Assembly (NCBI RefSeq): GCF_900141745.1
Contig: NZ_FSRM01000002.1
Location: 558,001-622,000 of the forward strand
Source of the DNA: Paraburkholderia phenazinium
GTDB taxonomy: Bacteria > Pseudomonadota > Gammaproteobacteria > Burkholderiales > Burkholderiaceae
Length of the DNA: 64,000 bases
Direction: 5' to 3'
The notes under the pieces were generated by a model. The model did no database searches. It was not told where the DNA came from and saw only the letters and a program-made list of their open reading frames with translations. The stretch's first letter is position 1, and each line of letters opens with the position of its first letter. Both the position numbers and the translations under genes were made by a program. Of this stretch, positions 53,030-61,643 are shown piece after piece.

Positions 53030-53221
53030 CGTACAAGTTCCTGTGGCGTTTTATTAGACGTGGCGAGAGGACCGAGGCGGGTAGATCTACCCAGGGGACA
53101 AGGCCACATGCGTGACGCATACGGCCCGCAAACTCGTTTACGACGCGCGCACAGGAATCTTGAGGTTCAGGTTCGAAGAAGCTTGATGGGTGACACGGGA
53201 AGGCGCCGCCTGGCGCTCCCT

Positions 53222-56200
53222 TCAGCGCAGCGACGCCTCGTCGAGGCCGAAGTGGCTGCGCAGACCTTCATGCAACGCCAGGGCGAGACTGGCCATCTGC
53301 TCGCTCCACGGGTCTTGCTTGCGACACAGATCCTGGAGCTCACGACATTGCGTCGCGAACTGCGGTTCGCCCACGATCAGGAAACCGCCCGCGGCACTAT
53401 GCGCCCAGTCGCGCAGCGCCAGGCGGTTATGGCTCTCGACGATGGCCAACAGCTTGGGCAAATCGGTCTCGAGATGTTCCTTAAGCATGGTGACATAACG
53501 CGCTTTGGTCTGCGCGTCGAACTCGGGCGTGGGCTTGAGCGGCACCTGCGGCGCGGCGTCCGAGGCAATCGCCGGTTCGTGGGCTACCGCCGGCTCTACC
53601 GCCTCATCTGCGTCCGTACACAACACATCGAGCGCCGCTTCCAGCTCCCCAAGCGACGTGGGCTTGGGAATGTAACCGGTGAAGCCGCGCTCATCCCATT
53701 CGTCAGTTTGCTGCGTGTCGGTAACCGCGCTGAACGCGAACACCGGCAACCCGGGATGATCCCGTCGCAGCGCCGCCAGCAGTTCATAACCGTCCATGAC
53801 CGGCATGTGAATATCGGTCAATACGACGTCAACTTCCGTATGCTCGAGTATCGCGAGCGCCTGGCGGCCATCGCCGGCAAGAATCGGCTCGCATCCCAGC
53901 GTCTGCAACTGTTCGACAATCAAGGACTGGTTCAGCGGATTATCCTCGGCGACCAGCACCACCAGACCCAGCAATGCGGGCTGGGGAGCTGCTGAAGGCG
54001 CAACGGTCTTCATTGTTTCCCGAGTGGATGCCAGAGCAACGGGTAGAGCGCCGACGCGCCCTGCGCCGTCTTGCGCGCCTGTCGCGGCAAGATCCGCCGC
54101 CGCGACAATCGCTGTATGACTGAACTCGCTCACTTCGAGTACTCCCTCGCAGCGCCAAGTTGGACGATCAGGTCCGCCGCGTGTGATCCACACAGCGTTC
54201 ACTGGCCGCACCGCGCGCAACGTTGCGATTACGTCGAGTTCATACTCGCCGGTCACCACCAGCACCTCGGGCCGGTTAGTCTGTAACCACTCCTGCGCGG
54301 AGCGCGCCGAAGTAACACTGCAGCAGAACCATCCGTAAAGCCCGAGCCACTCGCCGATGAGCTGACCCGACACCGTCTCCTGACACAACACCAGCAAGCT
54401 GCCGCGACTCGCAGGCAGGGGCTGCGCGACACGCTCTTCGTCGGATGGAACCGCCATGGGAATCGAGATGCTGAAAGCGCTCCCCACCCCCTTCACGCTT
54501 TCGACGGAGATATGTCCGCCCATCAATTCACACAGGCTCGCGCAGATCGACAAGCCGAGTCCCGTCCCACCATAGCGGCTGGACGTCGTCGCTTCGCCCT
54601 GCACAAACGGGTGAAAAATACGCGACACCATCGGCGGGTCCATGCCGATCCCCGAGTCGCAAACCCGGCAACTGAGAATACGGCGGCCCTGCGTATCGAT
54701 CAGCACCTCGGCGCCGAGCATGATCTTGCCGGCAGAGGTGAATTTGAAAGCGTTGCTCAACAGGTTGTTGACGATCTGCGCAATGCGGGTCCGGTCACCG
54801 CGCAAAGTCTGGATGAGCGTCGGAGAAAGGTGGGAGTAGAAACGAATCGGCCGCCCCGGCGCCATCGGCGCATACGACAGCGCAAGATTTTCGAAGTCGT
54901 CGATGGGCCGGAAAGACTCCGTGACCAGCTTCATTTCGCCCGCGTCGATCTTTGAAAAGTCGAGGATATCGTTAACGATGCGGCGCAGCGCATCGGCCGC
55001 GACGCCAAGCGTACGCACGCGCTGCTCGTGCGCCTCCAGACCCGGCGTGCGCACGAACAACTCCAGGTTGCCAAGCAATGCGTTCAGCGGTGTGCGAATC
55101 TCATGGCTCATCGACGCAAAGAAATTCGACCGCTCGCGCATCGCCGCTTCGGTGGCGCGCTGCGCGGTGCGCAGTTGCGCCTCGAGCGCGTGCTGCGAAG
55201 TGATATCGAGGATGGCGCAGAACAGCACGTCTTCACCCGCATAGCGGGCCGGCGCGCAGGTGAACTGCAGAACCTGTGCGCCCGCGCCGTCAATTTCGTC
55301 GGGTTGAAGCGGCGCGGCAAACACGACCGTCTGCGCCTCGTCGTCAGCGGGCAACGCGGCCCGGAAGGCCGCGACGATATGCGTGGGCAGCGTATCCGCA
55401 GATGGCTCATGCTGGAGCCATTGTGCAGCGAGCGCATTGCCGCTGAGAATCGAATAGTCGCGTTGCCGGACGATGCACAGGCCAATCGGCGTGGCGCTCA
55501 CGAGAACATGATTAATGGCCTCGTTCTCCAGCGCGCGCGTGGCTTCATCGTAAGCAGTGCGCAGCAGGCGCAGTCCCCAGAAACGCGCGGTCAATGCAAT
55601 GCCGACCAGCAAGAGCAGCGCGCCGCACGCGATCGCCGCGAATTGCCAGCCGAGGATCGCCGCCAACCCGCTCCAGGGAAGATAGGCGATCACCAGACCG
55701 AAGCCGGACAGCAGCGGCTCGCGCAGAATCGCGCCGTGGAGCGTGTAGCGATACGTATCGTTCGCCATCTGCGCGGCGTTCGTCTGCAACATATGCCCGG
55801 TTTCCACAGAGACCGGACGTGAGGAAACGACGATGCGCTGATCGTCGGTCAGCAGCATCAGGGTGCCCCTCGGGAAGCGACGCGAGAGATGCTCCACGAG
55901 CGCATCGACGGGAATGCTCATGGTCACGAGCATCGTGGGTGTATCGCCCTGGTAGTAGGCGCTGAGCGCGGTCATGACCGGCACGCCCAACTCTGTGTCC
56001 ACATATGGACCCACCCATACGCGCTGGTCTCTGGCAGGCACGCGCCGGCCGGTCTGCTCCTGCAGCTGTTGCAGGAGCCTGGCGCGGATTCGCGGAACGT
56101 CGGACGGCTGCAGCGGCCGCGCGCGGCCACCTTCCCGACCCTCTACCGACGGCGTGATCACCGCATAGTCGTCAGTCAGCCCGATCAGCATCGCGCGATG

Positions 56201-56698
56201 ATTCAGCTCGAAGGCCCGCTGCGTGGAAAGTGTGGACTGGCCCGCTTCATATAGACGCCAGAGCTTGTCGCTGAGCGACGCGCTCCATGCGTCACGCACG
56301 GCCTGCGACACGAGCAGATCGAAGTGCGATCCATCCGTGCCTGCATCGCCGCGCGCCACGCCGGTTTGCCGGATCGACGCCTCGACGCCGGCGGGGAGGC
56401 TGCGCACATCGCCGGTCTGTTGGTAGTACTGGATAGTCAGTTCGGTGCGCCGCAGAAATGAAACCTCGCCATGCAACAGCAGCGAGATTTCGGCGACGTA
56501 TTGGGTGATGAGACCGCGGCGATAGTCGAGCTGCTTGCCGGCGGCCAGCACGGCAGCCAGCGCCGCGGAGACCGCCACGATGACCATCAGCGTAAGTACC
56601 GCCGCGAGGTAGTGGTAGCGCTGACGCTGTGCGTTCTTTGCCAGCGAAGCAAAAGCTTCGGTGAGCGACGCATGGGTACGGTCGAGGGTCTTCAGCAT
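53222..56698 (-). CDS. Large hybrid sensor histidine kinase with receiver and Hpt domains (BvgS/EvgS-like layout)
   Basis: This 1158-residue protein has a membrane helix near 30-53, an extracytoplasmic domain of about 290 residues, a second membrane region near 345-375 and a PAS-like stretch. HisKA follows with phospho-acceptor His532 (SMSHEIRTPL), then HATPase_c with SNAFKFTS, GIGMDPPMV and GGTGLGLSI. A degenerate receiver-like domain near 775-880 lacks its Asp. A true receiver has Asp962 (VVLTDIHMPVMDG). The C-terminal Hpt-like domain has His1100 in DWAHSAAGG. No response regulator gene is adjacent. Confidence 0.9.
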   Translation of the reverse strand: MLKTLDRTHASLTEAFASLAKNAQRQRYHYLAAVLTLMVIVAVSAALAAVLAAGKQLDYRRGLITQYVAEISLLLHGEVSFLRRTELTIQYYQQTGDVRSLPAGVEASIRQTGVARGDAGTDGSHFDLLVSQAVRDAWSASLSDKLWRLYEAGQSTLSTQRAFELNHRAMLIGLTDDYAVITPSVEGREGGRARPLQPSDVPRIRARLLQQLQEQTGRRVPARDQRVWVGPYVDTELGVPVMTALSAYYQGDTPTMLVTMSIPVDALVEHLSRRFPRGTLMLLTDDQRIVVSSRPVSVETGHMLQTNAAQMANDTYRYTLHGAILREPLLSGFGLVIAYLPWSGLAAILGWQFAAIACGALLLLVGIALTARFWGLRLLRTAYDEATRALENEAINHVLVSATPIGLCIVRQRDYSILSGNALAAQWLQHEPSADTLPTHIVAAFRAALPADDEAQTVVFAAPLQPDEIDGAGAQVLQFTCAPARYAGEDVLFCAILDITSQHALEAQLRTAQRATEAAMRERSNFFASMSHEIRTPLNALLGNLELFVRTPGLEAHEQRVRTLGVAADALRRIVNDILDFSKIDAGEMKLVTESFRPIDDFENLALSYAPMAPGRPIRFYSHLSPTLIQTLRGDRTRIAQIVNNLLSNAFKFTSAGKIMLGAEVLIDTQGRRILSCRVCDSGIGMDPPMVSRIFHPFVQGEATTSSRYGGTGLGLSICASLCELMGGHISVESVKGVGSAFSISIPMAVPSDEERVAQPLPASRGSLLVLCQETVSGQLIGEWLGLYGWFCCSVTSARSAQEWLQTNRPEVLVVTGEYELDVIATLRAVRPVNAVWITRGGPDRPTWRCEGVLEVSEFSHTAIVAAADLAATGAQDGAGRVGALPVALASTRETMKTVAPSAAPQPALLGLVVLVAEDNPLNQSLIVEQLQTLGCEPILAGDGRQALAILEHTEVDVVLTDIHMPVMDGYELLAALRRDHPGLPVFAFSAVTDTQQTDEWDERGFTGYIPKPTSLGELEAALDVLCTDADEAVEPAVAHEPAIASDAAPQVPLKPTPEFDAQTKARYVTMLKEHLETDLPKLLAIVESHNRLALRDWAHSAAGGFLIVGEPQFATQCRELQDLCRKQDPWSEQMASLALALHEGLRSHFGLDEASLR

Positions 56699-56929
56699 CG
56701 GGTCACGTCGTTCGCGTCATTCGCACAGACGGGCTACCGGCGATAATGTTTGCAAGCAGCCGTGTCTGCGGCCATACCGCACTATCCGGCGCAGTGTAGC
56801 GCGTTCGACGCATCCGGCAAACGTCGTGTAGTCGGCATAGCGAAACAAACCGCCGGGCACCGTGGCGCCGGATGCCGTTTAGTCTGATAGATCGGCGTTA
56901 CTCCCACCTCGACAAAGGGTTCGGCGCGG

Positions 56930-57028
56930 ATCAGCATAAGTCCGTCAGCGCCCTGGTTGTGCGGGGTGGCTGACCCATGTAAAACGGCGTTTTAGCGGCC
57001 CGTCCCTCTTCGGACGGGCTATTTTTTG
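56930..57028 (+). ncRNA. Candidate small RNA or structured leader with its own terminator
   Basis: On the plus strand a stem-loop GTCAGCGCCC/GGGTGGCTGAC (56944-56974, one bulge) is followed by a terminator at 56998-57028. No plus-strand gene lies within 4.6 kb upstream and the next one downstream starts at 58216, so the terminator has no coding gene to serve. This suggests a short transcript of about 100-150 bases. The 5' end is not defined by a clear promoter. I do not recognise a known RNA family. Confidence 0.4.
56998..57028 (+). terminator. Orphan Rho-independent terminator
   Basis: GCCCGTCC-CTCTTC-GGACGGGC runs into TATTTTTTG. The T-run is only on the plus strand, so it does not serve the minus-strand kinase or ogt genes. 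Confidence 0.85.
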
Positions 57029-57094
57029 TTGCCGGGCAGATGCCGGTCGCCGCACTTCAACGCACGTCGCGAACGTCGTGCACGCCACACTGCG

Positions 57095-57673
57095 TTAGAA
57101 AGCGTCGTCGGCGCCCAGCAATTCGAGCTGCCGGGGGAGTTTCGATGCCGGCCGCTCGAGCGCGAGCAAAGCCGCTTTGCGTTCAAGTCCGCCAGCATAT
57201 CCGGTGAGCTCGCCCGCGTTCGATATCACGCGATGGCACGGCACGATGATCGACACCGGATTACGTCCATTCGCGGCTCCCACTGCGCGCGCACTGCCGA
57301 TCGGTAGCCCGAGCCGCTGCGCGAGCCGCCCATAACTCTCGATCTCGCCAAACGGAACCTTGACGAGTTCGCTCCAGACACTTCGTTGGAATGGCGAACC
57401 GGCCATCTGCAGGCGCACGGTGAACTGTTGACGCTCGCCAGCAAAGTATTCGGCGAGTTGCTCCGCGCTTTCCGCTAACACGCGCGGCGGCTTGCCCATA
57501 GATACACCAGTGAATGTATCGGCATCGCGACCGGTCACCGTGCCGCTTGCGGTGTCGACGGCGTCCAGCGGGAAGTACTTCTGGCCGACGAAGTACACGC
57601 CCGTGAGCGCATCGTCCTCGGCGCGTAGCCACATCGCGCCGAGCGGGCTCTGAATCGTCAAGTAGTGTTTCAT
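57095..57673 (-). CDS. ogt: Methylated-DNA--[protein]-cysteine S-methyltransferase
   Basis: This 192-residue protein has the suicide-enzyme active site IIVPCHRVISNAGELTGYAGG with Cys146 and the Asn hinge upstream (ANGRNP). It removes methyl groups from O6-methylguanine by transfer to this Cys. The start at 57673 overlaps the stop of an Ada/AlkA relic as ATGA, and the ribosome-binding site is poor, so translation may depend on that upstream frame. Confidence 0.93.
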   Translation of the reverse strand: MKHYLTIQSPLGAMWLRAEDDALTGVYFVGQKYFPLDAVDTASGTVTGRDADTFTGVSMGKPPRVLAESAEQLAEYFAGERQQFTVRLQMAGSPFQRSVWSELVKVPFGEIESYGRLAQRLGLPIGSARAVGAANGRNPVSIIVPCHRVISNAGELTGYAGGLERKAALLALERPASKLPRQLELLGADDAF

Positions 57674-57858
57674 GCGGCGTTCACGTAGAAACGGCAATTT
57701 GCGAATCCCGACCAACGCACGGGACGCAACGGGCGGCAATAAATACCTGCCGAGGCCACCACCAGAGAGAAGCCGCCGTCAAAGCACGGGGCGGCGCCTG
57801 AGGGCGTCGGCTTACCGCAGATTTCACGGTCCCGATTCATAGCATCAATGTAGCGCAT
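57670..57858 (-). pseudogene. N-terminal relic of an Ada-type zinc domain (AlkA/AdaA)
   Basis: A 62-codon frame encodes MNRDREIC at its seventh codon, then CFDGGFSLVVASAGIYCRPL and WSGFANCRFYVNAA before a stop. Ada N-terminal domains read FDGRFFVGVRSTGIYCRPxCP ... NCRFF..AA...GFRPC.RC. The first zinc Cys is kept, the second is Arg (CRPLRP), and the CxxC pair is gone because the frame ends. In many Burkholderia relatives an Ada-fused alkA gene precedes ogt; here only its first 60 codons remain. Confidence 0.7.
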
Positions 57859-58215
57859 TGCCTCGCGTGCCGGTCAACGGCTGCACGGGGTGGATCGTTT
57901 ACAGCACAGGTGCCCGCCCGCGGGCGGCGGAGCCGCGCGCCGCTCATTCGCGATGCTAAGCCCTAACCCGGCTACGCGTCAGGGCCATGACAATCGGGTG
58001 GAACGGTTGCACCGCAGCGGGGCACGAAAAATGCATCCGGCGACACAATGAGTCGCGTTAAACTGGCTGACACGACATCCTCGCATCGCGCATAGCAAAG
58101 CGCAGCGCGGGTTTCGGCAGTTTGTGGGATGCTATGGGTTTGACGGTGTGCGGCACATGGTGCACCAGGCTGCCCGTACAATAGCTTGATAAACAACGGA
58201 ACGAGGACAACTTCG
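57859..58215. other. Stretch without a supported gene
   Basis: No frame with coding character, clear hairpin or repeat is visible. It should hold the promoters of the ogt relic unit and of the small gene at 58216. Confidence 0.5.
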
Positions 58216-58467
58216 ATGCGCACTACCGGGTCTTCCGGGTCAATGGCCCTGCTCACCGAATTCGACGACGCGACGGCGCGCGAACTTCGCTCACTGCGCC
58301 TCGAGTCGACAGAAGACGGCAAGGGTATTCTTCTGATCGAAGTGGACGAGCGCAAGCCAGGCATCCACCGCGAAGTGCGTTATGAAATCACGCCGGCGGA
58401 ACTGATTGCGGCAATTCGCGCGCACGGCGCCGAATTGCCGGGTGAACAACACAATCACCGGACGTAA
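58216..58467 (+). CDS. Small hypothetical protein, 83 residues
   Basis: The protein encodes MRTTGSSGSMALLTEFDDAT, then a compact domain LRLESTEDGKGILLIEVDERKPGIHREVRYEITPAELIAAIRAHG. No signal peptide. A GAGGA lies upstream of the ATG; the ATG at 58243 is another option. Family not recognised. Confidence 0.65.
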   Translation: MRTTGSSGSMALLTEFDDATARELRSLRLESTEDGKGILLIEVDERKPGIHREVRYEITPAELIAAIRAHGAELPGEQHNHRT

Positions 58468-58737
58468 AACGGAGGTGGCAGCGGTACGGGTGCACGCGAA
58501 CGCCGTTCACCCACCGCCCAGCCCGCTTGAGAAATTCAGCGTTGAATGACCAGCAACAAACGGCCGTCCGGAGCCTCGGCCCAACCGCGCTCCGCGCCTG
58601 CCGTGCCTGACCCGGCAAAGCTTCTCCCGCTTCATCCGCGCCCCACATTACCGGACGCTTGCACGTCTCGGAAATGCGTCCATAATCCTTAAGTTACTTC
58701 TTCGCTTCCCGCCGGAAACGGTCGCGGAAGTAAGCCG

Positions 58738-59724
58738 ATGCTACATGACCTCGTGGAGCAGTACGGGCCTGCTCTCGTCTTCGCTAATGTGCTCGCCGCA
58801 TCGCTAGGGTTGCCCGTGCCCGCGATGCCCTGTCTCGTCCTGTTCGGCGCGATGGCGGCCATGCATCCGGCCACCGTTGGCACGCAGCTCGCGTCGGTGC
58901 TGATCCTCGCCATTTTCGCCACGCTGATCGGCGACAGCGCGTGGTACCTCGCCGGCCGCATTTACGGCGGCAACACGTTGAAGACGCTGTGCAAGCTGTC
59001 TCTCTCGCGCGACACCTGTGTCAAGAAAACCGAGCGCTTCTTCGGCCGCTGGGGCGTGCGCGTGCTGGCCGTGGCGAAGTTCGTGCCGGGCCTGTCGATC
59101 GTCTCCATCCCGATGGCCGGTGCGATGGGCACCACGTATCGCACCTTTCTGACTTACGACAGCATCGGCGCCGCGCTCTGGTCTGGAACGGGTCTCATCA
59201 TTGGCGCCCTGTTCGCGCAGCAAATCGACATGCTGATGGCGGGCGCCGGCCGCCTGGGCAAGATGGCGGGCGTGGTAATCGCCGCATTGCTGCTGCTTTA
59301 CGCCACCTACCGGTGGATCCGGCGGCGCCAGCTCATCCGCAAACTGGCTACCGCGCGCATGGAGATAGATGAGCTGGGCAACCTGATCGCATCCGGCCAA
59401 CCGCCGGTGCTGTTCGACATCCGTTCGCGCGAGAAGCGCAAGCTGGATCCGTTTGTGATCCCGGGCACCCAGTTTGCCGACGAGCGCCAGCTCAACGAGA
59501 TCATCGCGAAGTATCCGCCGAACCAGAAACTCGTCATCTACTGTTCCTGCCCGAATGAGATTTCGGCGGCGTGGATGGCCAAACAACTCAACGAAGCAGG
59601 CTTCGCCGACGTCCTGCCGCTGCGCGGCGGTCTCGACGCGTGGCGCGACGCGGGACGGCAACTCGAGCCACTGGAAGAGGAGCCGATGGAAGAAGTGCAT
59701 CCCGGCGTAGCGCCGGCGGTGTAG
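58738..59724 (+). CDS. DedA-family membrane protein fused to a rhodanese domain
   Basis: This 328-residue protein has an N-terminal DedA/SNARE-assoc domain (LGLPVPAMPCLVLFGAMAAM, GDSAWYLAGRIYGGNTLKTL, FFGRWGVRVLAVAKFVPGLS) with about five helices, then a cytoplasmic rhodanese domain (PPVLFDIRSREKRKLDPFVIPG) with active-site Cys269 in YCSCPNEIS. DedA proteins act in lipid flipping and envelope proton balance; rhodaneses transfer sulfur. The fusion links the two at the membrane. It is followed at 86 bases by a flavoprotein gene. Confidence 0.9.
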   Translation: MLHDLVEQYGPALVFANVLAASLGLPVPAMPCLVLFGAMAAMHPATVGTQLASVLILAIFATLIGDSAWYLAGRIYGGNTLKTLCKLSLSRDTCVKKTERFFGRWGVRVLAVAKFVPGLSIVSIPMAGAMGTTYRTFLTYDSIGAALWSGTGLIIGALFAQQIDMLMAGAGRLGKMAGVVIAALLLLYATYRWIRRRQLIRKLATARMEIDELGNLIASGQPPVLFDIRSREKRKLDPFVIPGTQFADERQLNEIIAKYPPNQKLVIYCSCPNEISAAWMAKQLNEAGFADVLPLRGGLDAWRDAGRQLEPLEEEPMEEVHPGVAPAV

Positions 59725-59810
59725 CACGTCCGGTTCTCCAGCAGTTCGTCTGTCGCCTGCGCTGCCTCGCTGTACCCCATGCTGGATCAAACGACAGAAG
59801 GAGTGGTTTG

Positions 59811-61520
59811 ATGGTTGAGATTCAAGAAGCCGAAGGACAACAAGCTGTGGTCGCCGACGCGCCGTTCTCTTCGTTGGCGACACGCGAACATCAGATGTTC
59901 CCCGAACTGACGTGGGAAGAAATCAAGCGGCTGAGCAAATTCGGCGAGGTGCAGCACTGGGAACCCGGTCAACTGCTGTTCGAAACCGGTCGTGTCGGAC
60001 CGGGCATGTTTGTCACGCTCACGGGGCGCGTCAAGCTGTTCCAACGCGATGGCCTTGGCCGTGAGCGCCTCGTCTCCGAACGTGGTCCGAAGCAGTTCCT
60101 CGCCGAAGTGGGTCAGTTGTCGGGACGCGTCTGCCTCGTCAGCGGCGTGGCATTGGAACCCGTCGATGCCTTGCTGATTCCACCTATCAAACTACGCGCG
60201 TTGATCGTCGCGGAAGCAGAGCTTGGCGAGCGCATCATGCGTGCGCTGATCCTGCGGCGCGTCTCGCTGATCGAAAAGGGCGCTGGCGGCCCGATCCTGA
60301 TCGGCAAGAGCAACGACTCGCGGCTCGTCTCGCTGCAGGGCTTCTTGTCGCGCAACGGTCATCCGCATTCGGTACTCGACGAACGTGATGAGGAGGCGCT
60401 CGGCCTGATCGAGCAGTTCGGTGCAAAGCCTGAAGACCTGCCACTGGTGATCTGCCCGGACGGTACCGTGCTGCGTCATCCGAGCGATCCTCACCTTGCA
60501 ACCTGCCTCGGCATGCTGCCTGAACTCGACGCTTCGCTGATCTACGACGTTGCCATCGTCGGCGCAGGGCCGGCAGGACTCGCCACGGCCGTTTATGCGG
60601 CTTCGGAAGGCCTCTCGGTGATCGTGCTAGACAGCCGCGCGCCGGGCGGTCAGGCGGGCGCCAGTTCGCGCATCGAAAACTATCTCGGCTTTCCGACCGG
60701 CATCAGTGGCCAGGCGCTGGCCGGACGCGCGTTTGTGCAGGCGCAGAAGTTCGGCGCGCACGTCGCCATTCCGGTCAGGGTCAAAGCCCTGCATTGCGAG
60801 GAGTCGCCGCACCGGCTCGAGCTCAAGTGCGGTGGCAGCGTGAAGGCGCGCACCATCGTGATTGCCAGCGGCGCGGTGTACCGTCGGCCGGCTATCGAAG
60901 GTCTCGAGCGTTTTGACGGCAAGGGCGTCTACTACTGGGCGTCGCCGGTTGAAGCCAAGCTGTGCAAGCGCGAGGAAATCGTGCTGGTGGGAGGCGGCAA
61001 TTCGGCTGGGCAGGCCATCGTCTATCTCGCCACGCATGCGGCGAAGGTGCACGTGTTGATTCGGCGCAGTGGTTTCGAAGCGACCATGTCGCGCTATCTG
61101 ATCGACCGGATCCGCTCGCTGCCGAATGTGTTTGTGCATCCTCACACAGAGATTGGTCAGCTCGAAGCTGATGAGGCCGGCCTCGCATCGGTGGTGCTGA
61201 AGGAGCCGTTACCAGACGGCACGGATCGGTTCGACACACGTCATCTGTTCCTCTTCACCGGCGCGGATCCCAACACCGAATGGCTGCAAACCTGCGGCGT
61301 GCAGCTCGATCCCAAGGGCTTCGTGCTGACCGGTGAAAGAGGCCTGAACTCCACCTGCGATCTCGGCACCACGGTGGACGGCGTATTCGCGATCGGCGAT
61401 GCACGCGCCGGCTCGACCAAACGCGTGGCAGCAGCAGTCGGTGAAGGGGCGGCTGTAGTGTCGCAGATCCATCAGATGCTGGCGGTGAGCGCAGAGGAGG
61501 CGGTGGCACTGGGAGCATGA
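59811..61520 (+). CDS. Cyclic-nucleotide-binding domain fused to a thioredoxin-reductase-like flavoprotein
   Basis: This 569-residue protein has a cNMP-binding domain at 30-150 (MFPELTWEEIKRLSKFGEVQHWEPGQ), a thioredoxin-like segment at about 165-235 (ILIGKSNDSRLVSLQGFL, LPLVICPDGTVLRHPSD), an FAD fold from about 246 (IVGAGPAGLATAVYAASEG) and an NADPH fold from about 388 (VLVGGGNSAGQ). The redox CxxC of thioredoxin reductase is missing: the place reads YWASPVEAKLC. It is therefore not a normal thioredoxin reductase. AAGGAGTGG precedes the ATG. Confidence 0.9.
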   Translation: MVEIQEAEGQQAVVADAPFSSLATREHQMFPELTWEEIKRLSKFGEVQHWEPGQLLFETGRVGPGMFVTLTGRVKLFQRDGLGRERLVSERGPKQFLAEVGQLSGRVCLVSGVALEPVDALLIPPIKLRALIVAEAELGERIMRALILRRVSLIEKGAGGPILIGKSNDSRLVSLQGFLSRNGHPHSVLDERDEEALGLIEQFGAKPEDLPLVICPDGTVLRHPSDPHLATCLGMLPELDASLIYDVAIVGAGPAGLATAVYAASEGLSVIVLDSRAPGGQAGASSRIENYLGFPTGISGQALAGRAFVQAQKFGAHVAIPVRVKALHCEESPHRLELKCGGSVKARTIVIASGAVYRRPAIEGLERFDGKGVYYWASPVEAKLCKREEIVLVGGGNSAGQAIVYLATHAAKVHVLIRRSGFEATMSRYLIDRIRSLPNVFVHPHTEIGQLEADEAGLASVVLKEPLPDGTDRFDTRHLFLFTGADPNTEWLQTCGVQLDPKGFVLTGERGLNSTCDLGTTVDGVFAIGDARAGSTKRVAAAVGEGAAVVSQIHQMLAVSAEEAVALGA

Positions 61521-61643
61521 CGCACGACGCTTTCGCGCTAAAGTAGCGGCTATCCGGCTGGGCGACGCATCTTCGGTCAGCCTCACGCCGCTACTACGCC
61601 AGCGCGCCACTGCGCGGGCTCCATCCATTCAGCGATCGACCGC

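Noticed and set aside
58804..59883. Minus-strand open frame of 359 codons opposite the DedA-rhodanese gene
   Set aside because: Shadow frame with His/Arg-rich low-complexity product.
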